From NCBI GenBank assembly GCA_028554795.2, contig CM068825.1:90578951-90642950 (forward strand): a stretch of 64,000 nt of DNA. The letters are read 5' to 3'. This document shows, in pieces, positions 39,601 through 54,600 of this stretch; position 1 is the first letter of the stretch; each line of letters opens with the position of its first letter. The translations under genes were made by a program, and so were the position numbers. The notes under the pieces were generated by a model. The model did not search any database. It saw only the letters and a program-made list of their open reading frames with translations, and was not told where the DNA came from. The stretch comes from Sinohyriopsis cumingii. Taxonomy: Eukaryota; Mollusca; Bivalvia; Unionida; Unionidae.

Positions 39601-42600
39601 TTTAAGACCATCAAAATAAGTATCTTCTGGTGAAATACCAACATTAATATGACTTTTTCTGTTCAAACAGAGTTGTGATAAAATGATTTTTAAAATTAAA
39701 GATGGTATAAAATGGTGGGGAAACAAATTCTTGTAACATTTCAATAATATAAAGCTAAAGAAAACTGCTTCAGATCTGACGAAATCATCGTACTGCAAAG
39801 GTGATAAACCAAAATTTGGCAAAAGAGCTCTACTCCATCAGTTAATGATATTACAACCTTTCAAATAATCTCATGAGAAAAAAAGCTGATGGCTGAACAC
39901 TAAACTCATCTAAGATGTTGTTATTGTATGGTTTAATGCCATTTTTCAGCACAAGATAGGCTATACATGGCGGCCAGTATAAATGGTGGAGGAAGAACCT
40001 GGGAAAACCCTGGAAATAACCACTAACAACCCATGATAGGCTACTGGCAAGCTTTCTCAGATACCCACATTGGCCGAATCTGAGACTTGAATCCATGCTG
40101 ACAGAGGTGAGATAGCAGTGATTTGTAACGGTGAGTGCTTTTGACCACTTGGCTACTCTGGGCCTCTATCTAGGATATCATTAATATAAAACTACACATC
40201 AAACAGAACTGACATCCAACATTCATCAACATGATCAAACTTTGGAAACCAATCTAGGGTGAAGGGAAATCAGGGGCCATAACTCCTCTACCTAAGGACT
40301 TGTAAAGCCAGAAATGAGACTCATCTGAGGTTTTACTGATTTCAACTGCATACCAAATTTAGCTAAAATCAAACAATCATTGGTGAAAGTAAGCTGCATA
40401 AACTAAGATTAACAAAGATTGGCAATCTGGACTATAATGACTCAAATGAAGCAGCTGCATGCTAAAAATGGACGTCATCCAAGATTTTCTCAAAAAGGTG
40501 GTGTTCTACTGTTTTCATATTTTGCATAGGGTTAGATTTTTTTAAAAAGAAACAAATTTCCCCACTTTTCCTCCCTGGTTATACTAGCCTATTTAAAAAA
40601 TATATAAAGAATATATGAGAATATAAAAATATTGTACTGAATTTATAAATTCCCTTTATTCTGGTGTATGATTGACTGGTGCAGTATAGGTTGTATAGAA
40701 CACAGAACATAACAAAAACTGCTAGCTCCGCTTGGTCATTTCACTTCCTGGACTTCAGAGGTAAATTGTACAAAAGAGTGCAGGTAACTTTTTTACATAT
40801 TATATTGTTGGTAATTCATTCATTGCACATTCAGAAGTTCATATTTTCTGGTGTAGCAAACTTCATTTTCCCCATTTTAATAGCTGCTAAAGATAGTACA
40901 CTTTAGATTAATTCAGGATGATTTTTTCAAGCAAATGGGAGCAGTCATTTTGGTTAGCTGTGTGCTTAGATCGAATAGAATTTCTGCAATATTCAAAGAA
41001 ATTTCAGCCACTGTACATAAAAGTAGCATACAGGTATGCCAACATTCTGTCCACTGTGCATGCTGCAAATGCAAAAAACCTCACCTTACACCTGTCACTC
41101 TCTCATAACTTCATAATACCCACAGAGTGCCCCCAAAAGTTGATATCCCACAAACCCAAGTAAAGTCGTCATGCTTCAGAAATCAGGATAAGAACTGGCA
41201 ATCAGGGGCCCATAACTCCTTTACACAAAAAGGTGGAAGGCTATAAATCCAACTCCTTCAAGGTCTCAACGGTGTAAAAGATGCATGCAAAATTTTAGTG
41301 GAAATGCAACTAGTGCTATTCCCTAACTTGAAAGTCAAAAATAAAGCAATACATTAATTAAATCAGGAGTCTTAAACATATGGCCTACCATGCTATATCC
41401 TGTGGCCTACACATTGATTGGCATCACAAAAGATAACAAAGGTGGTGTGGCCCTTGGGCCATCAAAAATGCCCTAATGGGGCACTCAGGGTGGTTTTTGA
41501 GCTAGAGACCCCTGATTTAAATGATGATACTTTAATCAAACTCATGCAAGGTCTCATCAATGAAAAAAGCTGCATGCCAAATTTTACTGACATCAAGCAG
41601 GGGTCTTGGTAAAGAAATGGCGCTGAAACCAAAGTCAGGGGGTTGGCAATCAGGGTCAATAATGCCAGTGAATGAACACCTGAAAATGACGATAAGGACT
41701 GCTGAAAATTTAAGTCATTCAAGGTTGTATCAATATAAAGCTGCATGCAAAAGGTGAGCTGTCAGAAATCTGTAACAATAATGAAAATAATTCTCAAAGA
41801 AAAGGTTCCTACAATAATTACAGAACAATTAAATAAGCAGTTCAGTTTTTTTTTTTTACTCCTGCACTTAAGTAACACTGAAGCTTTTAAGCTTGTCCTT
41901 TCAGTGTGACTTTACAAGTGCATCTTGCGGTACGAGATAATCTGGTTCTTATCATAAAAAAATAAGACATGTAACAAAAGAATCCAAGTTAGAAGAAAAA
42001 AGCCTTTTCCATTTCATGTGCCAGGCATTTGTGAGGTTTCATGGAATGGAAATGTTGACTGACTAAAACCAACCAAATCTGCACAAGATTTGAGAAAATT
42101 ACTGACAGATATCAATCAGCTCTGCAACAGTTTCCTTCAGTGTGGGTGATTTGTCGTCAAGCAGACACTGATGTACACCAATACATCTCAACAGCCACCA
42201 GTCTGCAGTCTGAAATAATAAAAAAAACAAAGAAGCTAGAGCTGCATACTCAAAAATTATCAAATTTAATTATATATTTGACTTAATTTTGGAAAATCAT
42301 TATTTAACAGTCAAAATGACTGCCTCATATGCATTAAAATGGTGTGTTTATTATCCGTTAAAACAAAGAAGAAAAAAAATTAAAGATAATTTTCCAAAGG
42401 TTGAAATTTTCAGCTGAGTGCATGCCCAAGCTTAAAAGTTTTACAAAAGTTATGCCAGATTTTATTTTTATTTTTTTTAAGAGAATTTTATGAAAAAATG
42501 GTTAATTTCACGTCAGTTATTTACATCTGTCAATTTATATCAGGTACTCTTGAAAATGTAAAGGGTAGCTAAAACTCCTAAGAAAATAAAACTATATGAC

Positions 42601-45600
42601 TCAACAATCACTGGTCTTTGGAACTGATGGCTCTTTCTATTTATGGGGTTGCAAAGAAGCAAAGCAAGTTTGTCACCACTTTATTACATGTATTGTTTGT
42701 AACAAGTTCACTCTTGAGGTCCCTAAGTATCAGGTATGTCAAAACCACTATTTAGGTTGGCATCATTGCACTATTTAGGTGCCAAAGTTTGTTAGTAGTG
42801 CACTATCTAGGACCAATATTTGATACCATTGAACTGTGAAGCCTGCAAGCTTGTTACAACTGTTGCACTATTTACACCTAATTTCTTACAAATGCACAAT
42901 TTAGGCCCCTAAATTTGTCATAATTGCCCAATCTAGGCCTCAAATTTCTCAAAACTGCACAAGTTAGACCTTTAAGTTTGTCACCACTACATTATTTAGG
43001 CATCTACATTTGTTACTACTGTACTTACACTATCCTGGCCCCCATATTTGTAACCACTAATCAAGCACTATTCTGGCCCCCATGTTTAAAATCACAACTC
43101 AAGCCCTATTCTGGCTTCCATGTTTGTAACCACTAATCAAGCACTATTCTAATCTCACATCTGTAACCACTACTCAAGCACTATTCTGGACCCCATGTTT
43201 GAAATCACTATTCAAGCACTATTCTGGCCCCCAGGTTAGTAACCACTACTCAAGCACTATTCTGGCCTCCATGTTTGTAACCACTACTCAAACACTATTC
43301 TGGACCCCATGTTTGAAATCACTACTCAAGCACTATTCTGGCCCCCATGTTTGTAAACACTACTCAAGCACTATTCTAGCCCCCAGGTTAGTAACCACTA
43401 CTCAAGCACTATTCTGGCCTCCATGTTTGTAACCACTACTCAAACACTATTCTGGACCCCATGTTTGTAAACACTACTCAAGCACTATTCTAGCCCCCAG
43501 GTTAGTAACCACTACTCAAGCACTATTCTGGCCTGCATGTTTGTAACCACTACTCAAACACTATTCAGGCCCCCACATTTGAAATCACTGCTCAAGCACT
43601 AATCTGGCCCCCATGTTTGTAACCACTACTCAAGCACTATTCTGGCCCCCGTGTTTGTAACCATTACTCAAGCACTATTCTGACCCCCAAATTTGAAATC
43701 AATGCTCAAGCACTATTCTGGCATCCCATGTTTGTAACCACTAATCAAGCACTATTCTGGCTCCCATGTTTGAAATCACTACTCAAGCACTATTTCTGGC
43801 CCCCATGTTTGTAACCACAACTCAAGCACTGTTCTGGTCACCTGTTTGTAACCACTACTCAAGCACTATTCTGGTACCACATTTGTAACCACTACTCAAG
43901 CACTATTCTGGCCCCCACTTTTGAAATCACTACTCAAGCACTATTCTGCCCCCCACTTTTGAAATCACTACTCAAGCACTATTCTGGCCTCATGTTTGTA
44001 ACCACTACTCAAGCACTATTCTGGCCTCATGTTTGTAACCACTACTCAAGCACTATTCTCGTCACACGTTTGTAACCACTATTCAAGCACTATTATGGTC
44101 GCATGTTTGTAACCACTACTCAAGCACTATTCTGGTCTCACATTTGTAACCACTACTCAAGCACTATTATGTCCCCCATGTTTGAAATCACTACTCAAGT
44201 ACTATTCTGGCCTCATGTTTGTAATCACTATTCAAGCACAATTCTGTCCCTATGTTTGTAACCATTACACAAACACTATTCTGGCCCCCATGTTTGTAAC
44301 CACTGCATCATCAATATTCTGGAACATGTTTGTAACCACTGCACTAGCACCATTCTGGCTCCTATATTTGTAACTACTGCACTATTTAAGTCTTTCACCT
44401 TGTTACCACTGTACTATTTAGGCCTTTACCCTTGTTACCACCACACTATTTTGTTACCAAAAACTATTTAGGTCTTTAACCTTGTTACCACCACACTATT
44501 TATGTCTTTACCCTTGTTACCACTACACTATTTATGTCTTTACCCTTGTTACCACTACACTATTTATGTCTTTACCCTTGTTACCACTACACTATTTAGG
44601 TCTTTACCCTTGTTACCACCACACTGTTTAGGTCTTTACCCTTGTTACCACTACACTATTTATGTCTTTACCCTTGTTACCACTACACTATTTATGTCTT
44701 TACCCTTATTACCCCTACACTATTTAGGTCTTTACCCTTGTTACCACTACACTATTTAGGTCTTTACCCTTGTTAACACTACGCTATTTAGGTCTTTACC
44801 CTTGTTACCACTACACTATTTAGGTCCCCAAGTGTGCTATAGCTGCATTATTTAGGCTTTGTTGGGCTTATTGAAGAAAGTGATGTTTGCTGAAGAACAT
44901 GTGACACTTGTTTCGGTTGGCTGACTTTAGCCAATGAAATATAGCAAGTTCAAAACTTAAATCAATCACAATTGTTGTTGCACACTATGTTGGCTTGTAG
45001 GGTAATGGCTACTACATAAATTAAAGGTTAAGAAAAGTTTACAGTTAACTGACAGTTTCAATGGTGGTTTAGAGTATGGTAGCAGTTTTATTAATCTGTG
45101 GCATGACACAGTGATTTAGGAACATGGTTTTTAAAGCTGGTTGCACAGGAACAACCATGAATTTTCAAAATTTGTCTACCCCTATTAACCTCATAGTTAA
45201 CAACAATAGATGACATTTCATTTTTTTGTAAGGCTTTATCAATTCAACAAATCTGAAAAATCTGGTGCATCAAAATCTTAAAACAAAAATGTCAAATTCC
45301 TGACCCCAATATAAGGCTCTTAAGATTTCCTTTTTCACCTGAAGATTTTGAAGTTTTCCCCGACAATCTAGAAGGATACATCTTGCTAAGTATAGGTATT
45401 CCAAATGTACAGCCAAAGAATAGACTGGTTCACCATCAAAACTCAGCTCACTTTTGATTTCCTCTTGTACTTTGTTAACCTGAAAATGAATGAATGAGAG
45501 TAATAAATGAAAATGACTAGCAACACATGGCATCCATTAAGCCCTTGTTTGGAATACAGCCTTAATTTGAGACAACAAATGGCAGACCAAAATGAAAAAG

Positions 45601-48600
45601 ATTAACAACACATGGCATCCACCAAGTTCTTGTTTGGAATACTGCCTTAGCTCTGAAACTATATTCAAAATGATTCACTCAAGCAGAAAATTGTGTTATC
45701 ATTTCAGTTTGAAGCAAGTAGTGAAGCTGTTTTAAACCTGTTCCATAAGACAGAATATTAGACTTAGCTGTTTTCCACTGAAATGAGTGCATGGATTGCA
45801 ATATAGAAGAATGGCCAAAAATTTGCATTTTAAAGAGAACCAGCCAAGGACAGCTCAACAAAAATGTTACTTATTAATGAATTTAGGATTTGAGATCATA
45901 TTCACTTTTAAAAAATCTTCTGTTTCATACAGGTAAGTAATAATTCCCAATATCTCTGATAACTCCCCAAAGATAAATCAGGATTCTCAATTCCCCAAAA
46001 CACACCCATTTAGGACCAACTAGATATTGAAGACGTCTTTTCATGAAACCTCATGTTGATATGATCATCCATTTAGGAAGTGTAGTGATGACAACAATTT
46101 CAAGATGGCTGCCAAAGTGGTCATACGGGAGATTCAGGTTAGCACTATTTTTATATTGGACCAACTATACTTCATAAGAAGTCATCTGGTGAATATCACA
46201 TGGTGATATGTCTTTCCATTCAGGAGGAATAGTAATAAGCATGTTCTCAAGCTGGCTGCAGTGGTGGCCATAATGGATGTCAGACAGACTGGCTGCAGTG
46301 GTGGCCATAATGGATGTCAGACAGACTGGCTGCAGAGGTGGCCATAATGGATGTCAGATAGACTGGCTGCAGTGGTGGCCATAATGGATGTCAGATAGAC
46401 TGGCTGCAGTGGTGGCCATAATGGATGTCAGACAGACTGGCTGCAGAGGTGGCCATAATGGATGTCAGACAGACTGGCTGCAGTGGTGGCCATAATGGAT
46501 GTCAGATAGACTGGCTGCAGTGGTGGCCATAATGGATGTCAGATAGACTGGCTGCAGTGGTGGCCATAATGGATGTCAGACAGACTGGCTGCAGAGGTGG
46601 CCATAATGGATGTCAGACTGGCACCATTTTCACTATAGACCAACAAGATAGTGATAACCCGATGCAAGTATTAAGAAAGATTGCCACCAGTGCATTTGGT
46701 TGCTTAACATTACTGAAAGTTTAAAGTTTTAGTGTGTTACACTTAAGTTTCTGGGAAAACCTTAGTATCAAATGGAGTAAATGAGCACTCAGCGGATATA
46801 TATACCTGCCGAGTACTTATTTACTCCATGTCTATACAAAGTTGACCCTGAAAATTAATGATCAATGGGTATCAATGACCTGGTCCTTAAGTTAGTATAT
46901 GCAGTCCTAACTAAACTTTTTGTGCAGAACTTTTTTTAAAAATTTTAAAAATTGTATTACTAAAACTATGACCTCTGACCTTTAAACCCCAAAATTAATA
47001 GGCTTTTTCCTTACCTGAAAAGCAAGCCAGCCACAAAATTTCATCCAGGTATCTGATATAGAAATAAAGTTATGTGCAGAAACCACTTTCCTCATTTTAA
47101 TGACAGTGATTTTTACTTTGGATCTCAAAACCAATAGCTTTCTTCCTTCACACAAAACAAGTCATTAACAAAGTTTTGTTTCCAGGTCTTTTGCCTTTCA
47201 AAGTAAAATAACAAAACAACTGAACATACTAACCCCATGTGAACTCTGAATAAGGTGGCAGCATTTAATTTATTTGCTGCAATATCTAATTTGATTTATA
47301 ACCTTGCTCTACTATTCTCTAGAACTGCACATCACTGGGATAACAGACAGCTAAGTCTGGATTATGTAACTGATGCCTCTGCTGTGGGGGGAAAATTGTT
47401 TCTCATGACTGTTTCACACTTGCTACCATCATTAGGTGTAACAATTCAGCCTCTTAATCTACCAGTACATGGAATAAAGGTCTATTCTAGGATAAGTAAT
47501 TCTGGGATTCATGTCCAGTGACACAAACTTACACTAAAAAATCAACTGAATGCATGGAAATTGAATAATATTTTTAAACCATACATTTACTTCTGCTTTA
47601 AATCAATCTCATATTCAGAAAAATACCAATGTTTTTTTAAATGGAGGGGGAAATACTTCTCATAAATTTTCAGTTTTAGAAAAGACCCTGTGAAGTATTT
47701 CAATAAGTGTTATCTTGAACAAAATTAGTCATCCATGTCACCTTAAAAGGTATTAAGGTACCAGTAAGAAATATTAGGTCCCCTAAAAAGACATAAGAAT
47801 GGATCGATGGAAATCCATCAAGATTTCTTCTTCTTCCTTGAATGGTACCAGACACAAACATTGTCTACAGGGTATTCTAAAGGACATGCAAAATTAATTA
47901 TTTAACCATGGCAAAAAAAAACCTACACCAATTTAAGAAGTTTGCAGCCTGAAAAACAATGGAAGCAAAATCCCATTACCTGTTCTTGGGACTGAAGATC
48001 CAGTGGTAGAGTAACACTGGTCAGGTCATCATCAAGAGGGGGACCAAGCCAGTTGCTCTGCACAAACAGCTGTAAACAGCTTGCCGCCAGCACCAAAACA
48101 TCCAACTCTCTAGGGAGACACAAAAGAATATAATTAAACAGTACTGAATATAATCAAATGCTGAACATAATCTTAATATAATGAACTCAGCTGAGTAGTA
48201 TACATATTTTAAGAACAGAAATAAATCTGCAAACTATTGGTGTTCATTCTGTCCAACATTATTAATCCAATTTTATTTCCATTAAATACATGGCATTAGC
48301 CTGACCATAGGGTCAAGAGTTGATTTTATTATCAGTTCATGTTAAAACAACTCTCTCAAAAGGCTCATGCTGTACTGGGCTGAAAAGAATTTCAAGGAAT
48401 CCACCCTAAGTCTGTTCCTTCTGTCTAATTAACTGCTGCCATACCAGATATTCATGAAAAGCTTTGCCATACCAGATAGTCATAAAAAGCTGTGCAAAAA
48501 TTTGGTAACAAAAATATTTTCTTATAAATCAGAGTCAGCCTTTCTCACAAAAAACTCTTTGTCATGGCGTCTCACCTTATACCTGATATCCTATGTTAGA

Positions 48601-51600
48601 TACAGCATTAACAATAAAACTTACAAGGGACCAAAGATCTCAAAGAATCATGACATGGAATACACGACTGATTCAAATAATTTGCAAAATTCAATTAAAC
48701 AGGTATTAGAAATTAAAGTTTATAGCCATCTGTTTTATCACTTTATCCTTTTTTCAGCAAATGCTGTGCTTTTTCACGTGGGAAACAATTAATTTCAAAT
48801 CAGAACTTCTTATACAACCAACTGGAATTTCTCTTTTTTTATGCCTAAAGATCAATATAAAAACTTACACAGTGTAATGTGAGAAAACTGATAGCCCTTG
48901 GGACCAAACAAATTTTGGTTTTGATAAGTTTTCAGTTTACTGAGGCTTACAGAGATTTGTAAAAATATCAGAGAGAGACAGACAGATAGATCTTTGTGAA
49001 AGAGTGCACAAAACTAAAAATGCTATTGGGTTTTTTATTATTATTAATTACATGCATTTAATGGATGATTAGCTGAAGAACATATTTTCCATCCTGAATC
49101 ACATATTGTCACATAAATAAATACAGTCATTCCACATATAAATAAAAGGCAAAGTGAGGCCACATGCCTGGTAAATAAAGCCCTGATATTTAATTAAATA
49201 ACCAGCAATAAATGTACTACTGATCATGTATACAAATGAATAGATAATGTGTGTGTGTGTGTGTGATATGGATATTTAACGTAGCTTAACAATTTTTCAG
49301 TCATATCGCTACAATGTCTGCAGTGTGGCAGTTTTAGTGATGTCTAGCACTGAGGCATCATGCCACAGACATGTAGCATGATGTCCCATCCAGTCACATT
49401 ATCCTGACACCAGGCTAACCTGTCCTAATACTAACCTCTTAATGCTGAGCACCTAGCAAGGCAGATGTTAGTACCATTTTTTAGAAGTCTTTGGTATGAC
49501 TTGGCCGGTCTTCGAACATGCATCTAAGATAGACACTCTAACCAATTAGGCCACAGGAGCAGTCCAGAATAGATAATAAGCAGCTAAATAAAATATTTCT
49601 TAAATGGCTTACCTACAAGCATTTAGTTATTAATAATTTGCCTTAAAAGCTGGCATTCTTTTATGGTACATAGACTTTAGATTAGCTTACTTCTAGCCCT
49701 AATATGTGTCTGCATGTGTCATGTATTGTATTAACATTGCGTGCCTGCAGGTGTCAGGAATTTAGTAGCAAAAAGTTTGAACTGAAATTTGGTTTTATGG
49801 GTTTCTTTTAAGTGTAAAATTGAAATCTTGGAATAAAATATGTTTCAGTATAAAGAGTTGAGGGGTTTCGGTTTACTGAGGAAATAATCAGTATATTAAA
49901 AAAGAACAATGCAGGACTCCATAATAATTTCAGTCCTATGGGGATTCCAGCATACTGGTGGGGGGGTTTCAATTTTGAGGAGTTTTACTATGATAATTAC
50001 ATATAAGATAAAACTTCGAAAATTTGCATTTCACATTTTTCTACAAAAATGTTTATGAAAAAATATGGTTGAGAATCTTAAAACTACCATACAAATACTG
50101 ACAGTCTTTTAAAAACAGTATACAGCACACGCTGACTTTTTGCTTTTCATATACTGAGCACTGGATGAATTAAATTACCTTTCAGTTTTTTTAATGCAAA
50201 CTGCAAATATTTTATGTATTGTGTCAAAATATGAAAATTATAAATAAAATTACTGATCACAATTATCTGAAAACTAAAGGCACATTGATAATTGTTTCCC
50301 AAAAAAATTAAGGGTGGACAAATACTCGGGTTGCCTGAAAATTAAAGGTAAAGATGGCAATATTTTTTTTATAAAAAAAACAACTCAGTTAATGAACTTG
50401 CATCATGTAAGGTATTCTTTACATATCTGCACAAGCTGGGTTTGCTAAAAAATCTATGCATACTTGTTTGTGTTATGAAGCTTATAAGCCATTATAGATA
50501 ACCTGAAACAAGACCTAACCTCTGACCTTAAAATAAATGTCAAAGTATTATTGACTTGTTTACTGAAAAACAACAAAATATGGCTTTTGAAAATTAAGTT
50601 CTACATGTAAGTCACTGGGTTCTTAGAGCTCACAGAAACATAAAAGTTTCAGCAATGACCTTGACTTGACCTCAAGAGCAAGTAGGTCTGCTTTTTAAAC
50701 ATGTTCACAATATAGTGGACATGTTGTTTGGCAGATTTACACCATTTCATTCAAGACCAAATTACATAATACAATAAGTGTTTTAGTGAAAAGCCCATGT
50801 CAAGTCCACCATTCAAACAAGCGGTGTATACAAGTTACATCAGCACCATTTTTATTCAGGACCTTCTTAATACAGTTATAGTGCTTTTGTTTCAAGTCCA
50901 TGTCAATACAACCATCGATTCACAATTAGCCATAAAAAGATTCTAAAGATGGCTATCAGTTTTCATGACAATCATCTAAGAAGTTAAGAAAAGCAGGGAT
51001 TAAAAAACATAGACAGACAACAGACACAGGCCCATCAAATAAGTTTATTTGGTATTCTACCAGTCAAGCTACAAATGCTTCCACTCGTGTCACCATAGTT
51101 ACAGTGAATCATATCAATATAGATCTGAATAACAAGATCATACTGTTGACAAGAGTCCTTGAAAGGACTGATGCTCTACTGGCATAACAATCTTTCCTGC
51201 AAATCAGAAAGAGTAGCAACAACAAAATTTTCAAGATGGCCATATTAGATGTGAGATCAGTATCATTGTCACAAGTGACAACTAAACATCATAAGTAGTC
51301 TTCTGGTGAAAATCCCATGTTGATATGACTTTCGTGTTAGGATGAAAAGCAGTAACACAATTTTCAAGATTGCCACCATACTGGTGGTCAGATAATCACC
51401 ATTTTCATTTAGAACCAACTCCTATGTCATAAGGACTTTCCATTAGAAGCCATATCAGTAACAAGATATTCTGCACATCTGATCATTACCATTTTCATTT
51501 AACACCAATCAGATATCATAATATGTTTTTTTAATAAAATCTCCATGTCAATAATGATCGTCATTTCATAAGTAGTAGTGAGAAACAGATTTTCAAAAGG

Positions 51601-54600
51601 ACTATGTTGACAGCCATATTGGATATCATATCAGCACCATTTTCATTAGGACTAACTAAATAGCACAGTGAGAACTCCATGTCCATACAACCATTCCTCT
51701 TCGTGCAGAAGCAGACCTGGAAACCCTGATGAGTCTGTCTCAGTAAGGCAGCTGATTTTTTCCATAAGACTGACCAGTTTTTAGCACAGTGTAACAAAAT
51801 ATCAATAACTGCTATTGTAAAGCTGGAAAATGTAATAAAAAGTTTGATGCATTGACAATAAACATTATATTCAACTGAAAAGTTTTTCAAGTACACATAG
51901 ACTTTATTTACCACTAATACAGTTGCACAAACTCGAGTTCCAAACCCTATGCAGCTTAATGACTTGCTGCTATCTCTCAACTTGACATAATTCTTGGAAA
52001 TTCTTTTCCATTTCACATGACGACGGCAATCATATCTCCCGCCAAGAGACATACTCAAATTGGCATGTGATGTCCAATAAACATAATTGTTTCTTTTCAA
52101 GCTTTTATTCACAAGAATCTGAATACTGCTTTTCTTCTTCCGTGTTGATTATTAACACTTTTCTAGAAGCTTATTTTCCCTTTCATCTTAAACATGCATC
52201 ACTTTCTGGATGCCATTTAAAAAAATCTATAATCAACAGTTTGATCATACAGACGCTTCTCATGAACAAATAGGTGCAGTTTTAAGCATCTGGTGTGCTG
52301 CTGTAAAGTTAGTCTGGTTCCCTGGCTAATTTCACTAATTCTAAGATGAACCCCAGATCCAAATAAAACACGAATGAACCAATTATTCAGAATTTTTAGC
52401 AACCAATATTTTTCTGTAGTTTTGCTAGTAAGACCATATATTAAGGGTAATTTTCGTAAAACTTACAGTATGGCAAAATCGTAAGAGTTGGCAGGTCTGC
52501 AGTAGTGCTAACAAAGATTTTGAAAATGGCTTCTGTGGCAGCAATACTGGATGCTCAAGGGGCACCATTTTTAGTTAGGATCAACTAGACCATGGGATAA
52601 ATGTTTCTGTAAAGTTTGGTGCCATTCCTCTCTGTAGTTTATGAATAACAAAAACAAACTTGTGCTAATGATGCTGGGTGACTGCTGAAAGACCATCACA
52701 TAAACTCTGCTGGTAAATACCCTGCAGAACTGAACTAAAATGTCACAAAACCATGAAAATTACTTCCAACTGAGATAGTTTTGGTATGGTAAAGTTACTC
52801 TGAGATGCACACTGCCATAGTTTTTCACAAGGTTTAGCAACTTTTAACAAGCTGTACTTTACCTATATAACAATTTTCATAAGTGGGGGTGAAACAGAGT
52901 TGACAACACTAAAGATGTAATGAACAAATACCTGAAAACGCAAAAGTCATTCAAGCATGCCAATTAATTTACAGTTTACATGGCTGAGTTACTCTTCATA
53001 CCAATGTTCATATATAGAGGCAAAATAGGGTTTTAAATATTGCAGAAGAAATAAATGAATGAACAAATGAATAAATAAATGGGCAAAATGTTATATCCCA
53101 TTTCCAATTCCACTGGCAAATTGATAACAAAGCATAATTTTAAAGCATAAAGCCCATCCCTTTGGATCTTGCCTCAATGTTACCGAGATAAGTCTTACAT
53201 GTAAGTCATGACTTCAGACATTTGATTGGTCTGTTTTAAATCAGACCTAAATTTTAGACAATTATATGACTGGATTATAAACTTAAATTTCTGTTCTGCT
53301 TGTAAAATTATGGCTAGTTCATGAATAAAATGAATAAATGTTTACTACATCGTCCAAAAGATGTTTATGTAATACAGTAAAACCTGTCTTGAAAGACCAC
53401 TGTTGTGAGACCACCTGTCTTGAGAGACCTTATTCTCAATGCACATATTTATTGATTATATAGTGTTACAACCTGTTATTAGAGACCACCTGTCTTGAGA
53501 AACCATAATTGTTCAGCAGAAGGGGTGGTCTTTCAAGACAGGTTCTACTGTAGTATCTCAAATTCAGAATCCCTACTTACATAGAATTTACAATAGTAAG
53601 CATACATGTAACCCAGCTGATAGTGTAAATCTGCAGCACTAAGAGGCAGGGCAATGTTAAGTGGTTAACAACATAACCCATACCTGATTCTAATGTCTCC
53701 TTCATTTGATGTGGGGAAGGAAAGAAACTTCTCCACATTCTTGACTATCCTTGCTCCAAGTTGGTGGGGACCCTCCTCAGACCCCCTCTGTAGAATCTGC
53801 TGTCCTATACGACTCCTAAGTACTCCATCATACTGACCTCGACAGAACAGCCCCACCAGGTCCTCACTGACCAAACCTACAATTATCACTGTTAAAACTA
53901 CAGATCACAAAACTTTAACCATAGTATGGATACAAAATTTCCATTGAATATCATCTATATGAATTGGTGATGTACAATAATTGATAAATTTATCAGGAAC
54001 ATTACGTCCTGAATTAGCTTTGTCTTTATGTGTCAAAAAGAAAACTGAAACATTATGAAGCTGATCATAGTAATCAGACTGAATCAGATTGATCTCTGCC
54101 AAAAATAAGATTTCAAAATCAAAGAATTTACTTTTTCATAAAAATTATCTATTAATGGAGTATTATTTATTGAAAGCATGTTTGAAGAAATCTTGACTAA
54201 TTAAAACCCAATTTAAATAGTAGATAATAAACACAAATATGTGCTTCAAACAAATGTTGATTATATAATAGAACCATATTTATTTATTTGATGAATGTCT
54301 TTTCATTAAGTCTATTTCTAACTTTAAGAAGAAAAAAAACTTACATGTAAGATGTAAATAAGAGTACAGTGAACAGTACCTTACACACAAGAAAATTCAT
54401 TGTCTTCAAGTATCAAATACAAAATTTTACCTAATGATGATGGAATTAATTTTGTTTGACCGCTCCAGTGACCTATTGGTTAGAGCATCCACCTCAGATG
54501 CAGGAAGTAGTGGGTTCAATCCACGGCTGAGTCATGCCAAAGACTTACAAAAGTGGTACTAACAGCTGCCTCGATTGGCGTTCAGCATTAAGAGGTTAGT

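Noticed and set aside
43199-44759. Open frames with repeated YSGPHVCNHYSS or LPLLPLHYLGLYPC motifs
   Set aside because: Products of the 38/32-bp minisatellite, not genes.
48454-48792. 112-codon plus-strand open frame
   Set aside because: Composition is AT-driven, it overlaps a dispersed repeat motif, and no family resemblance was found.
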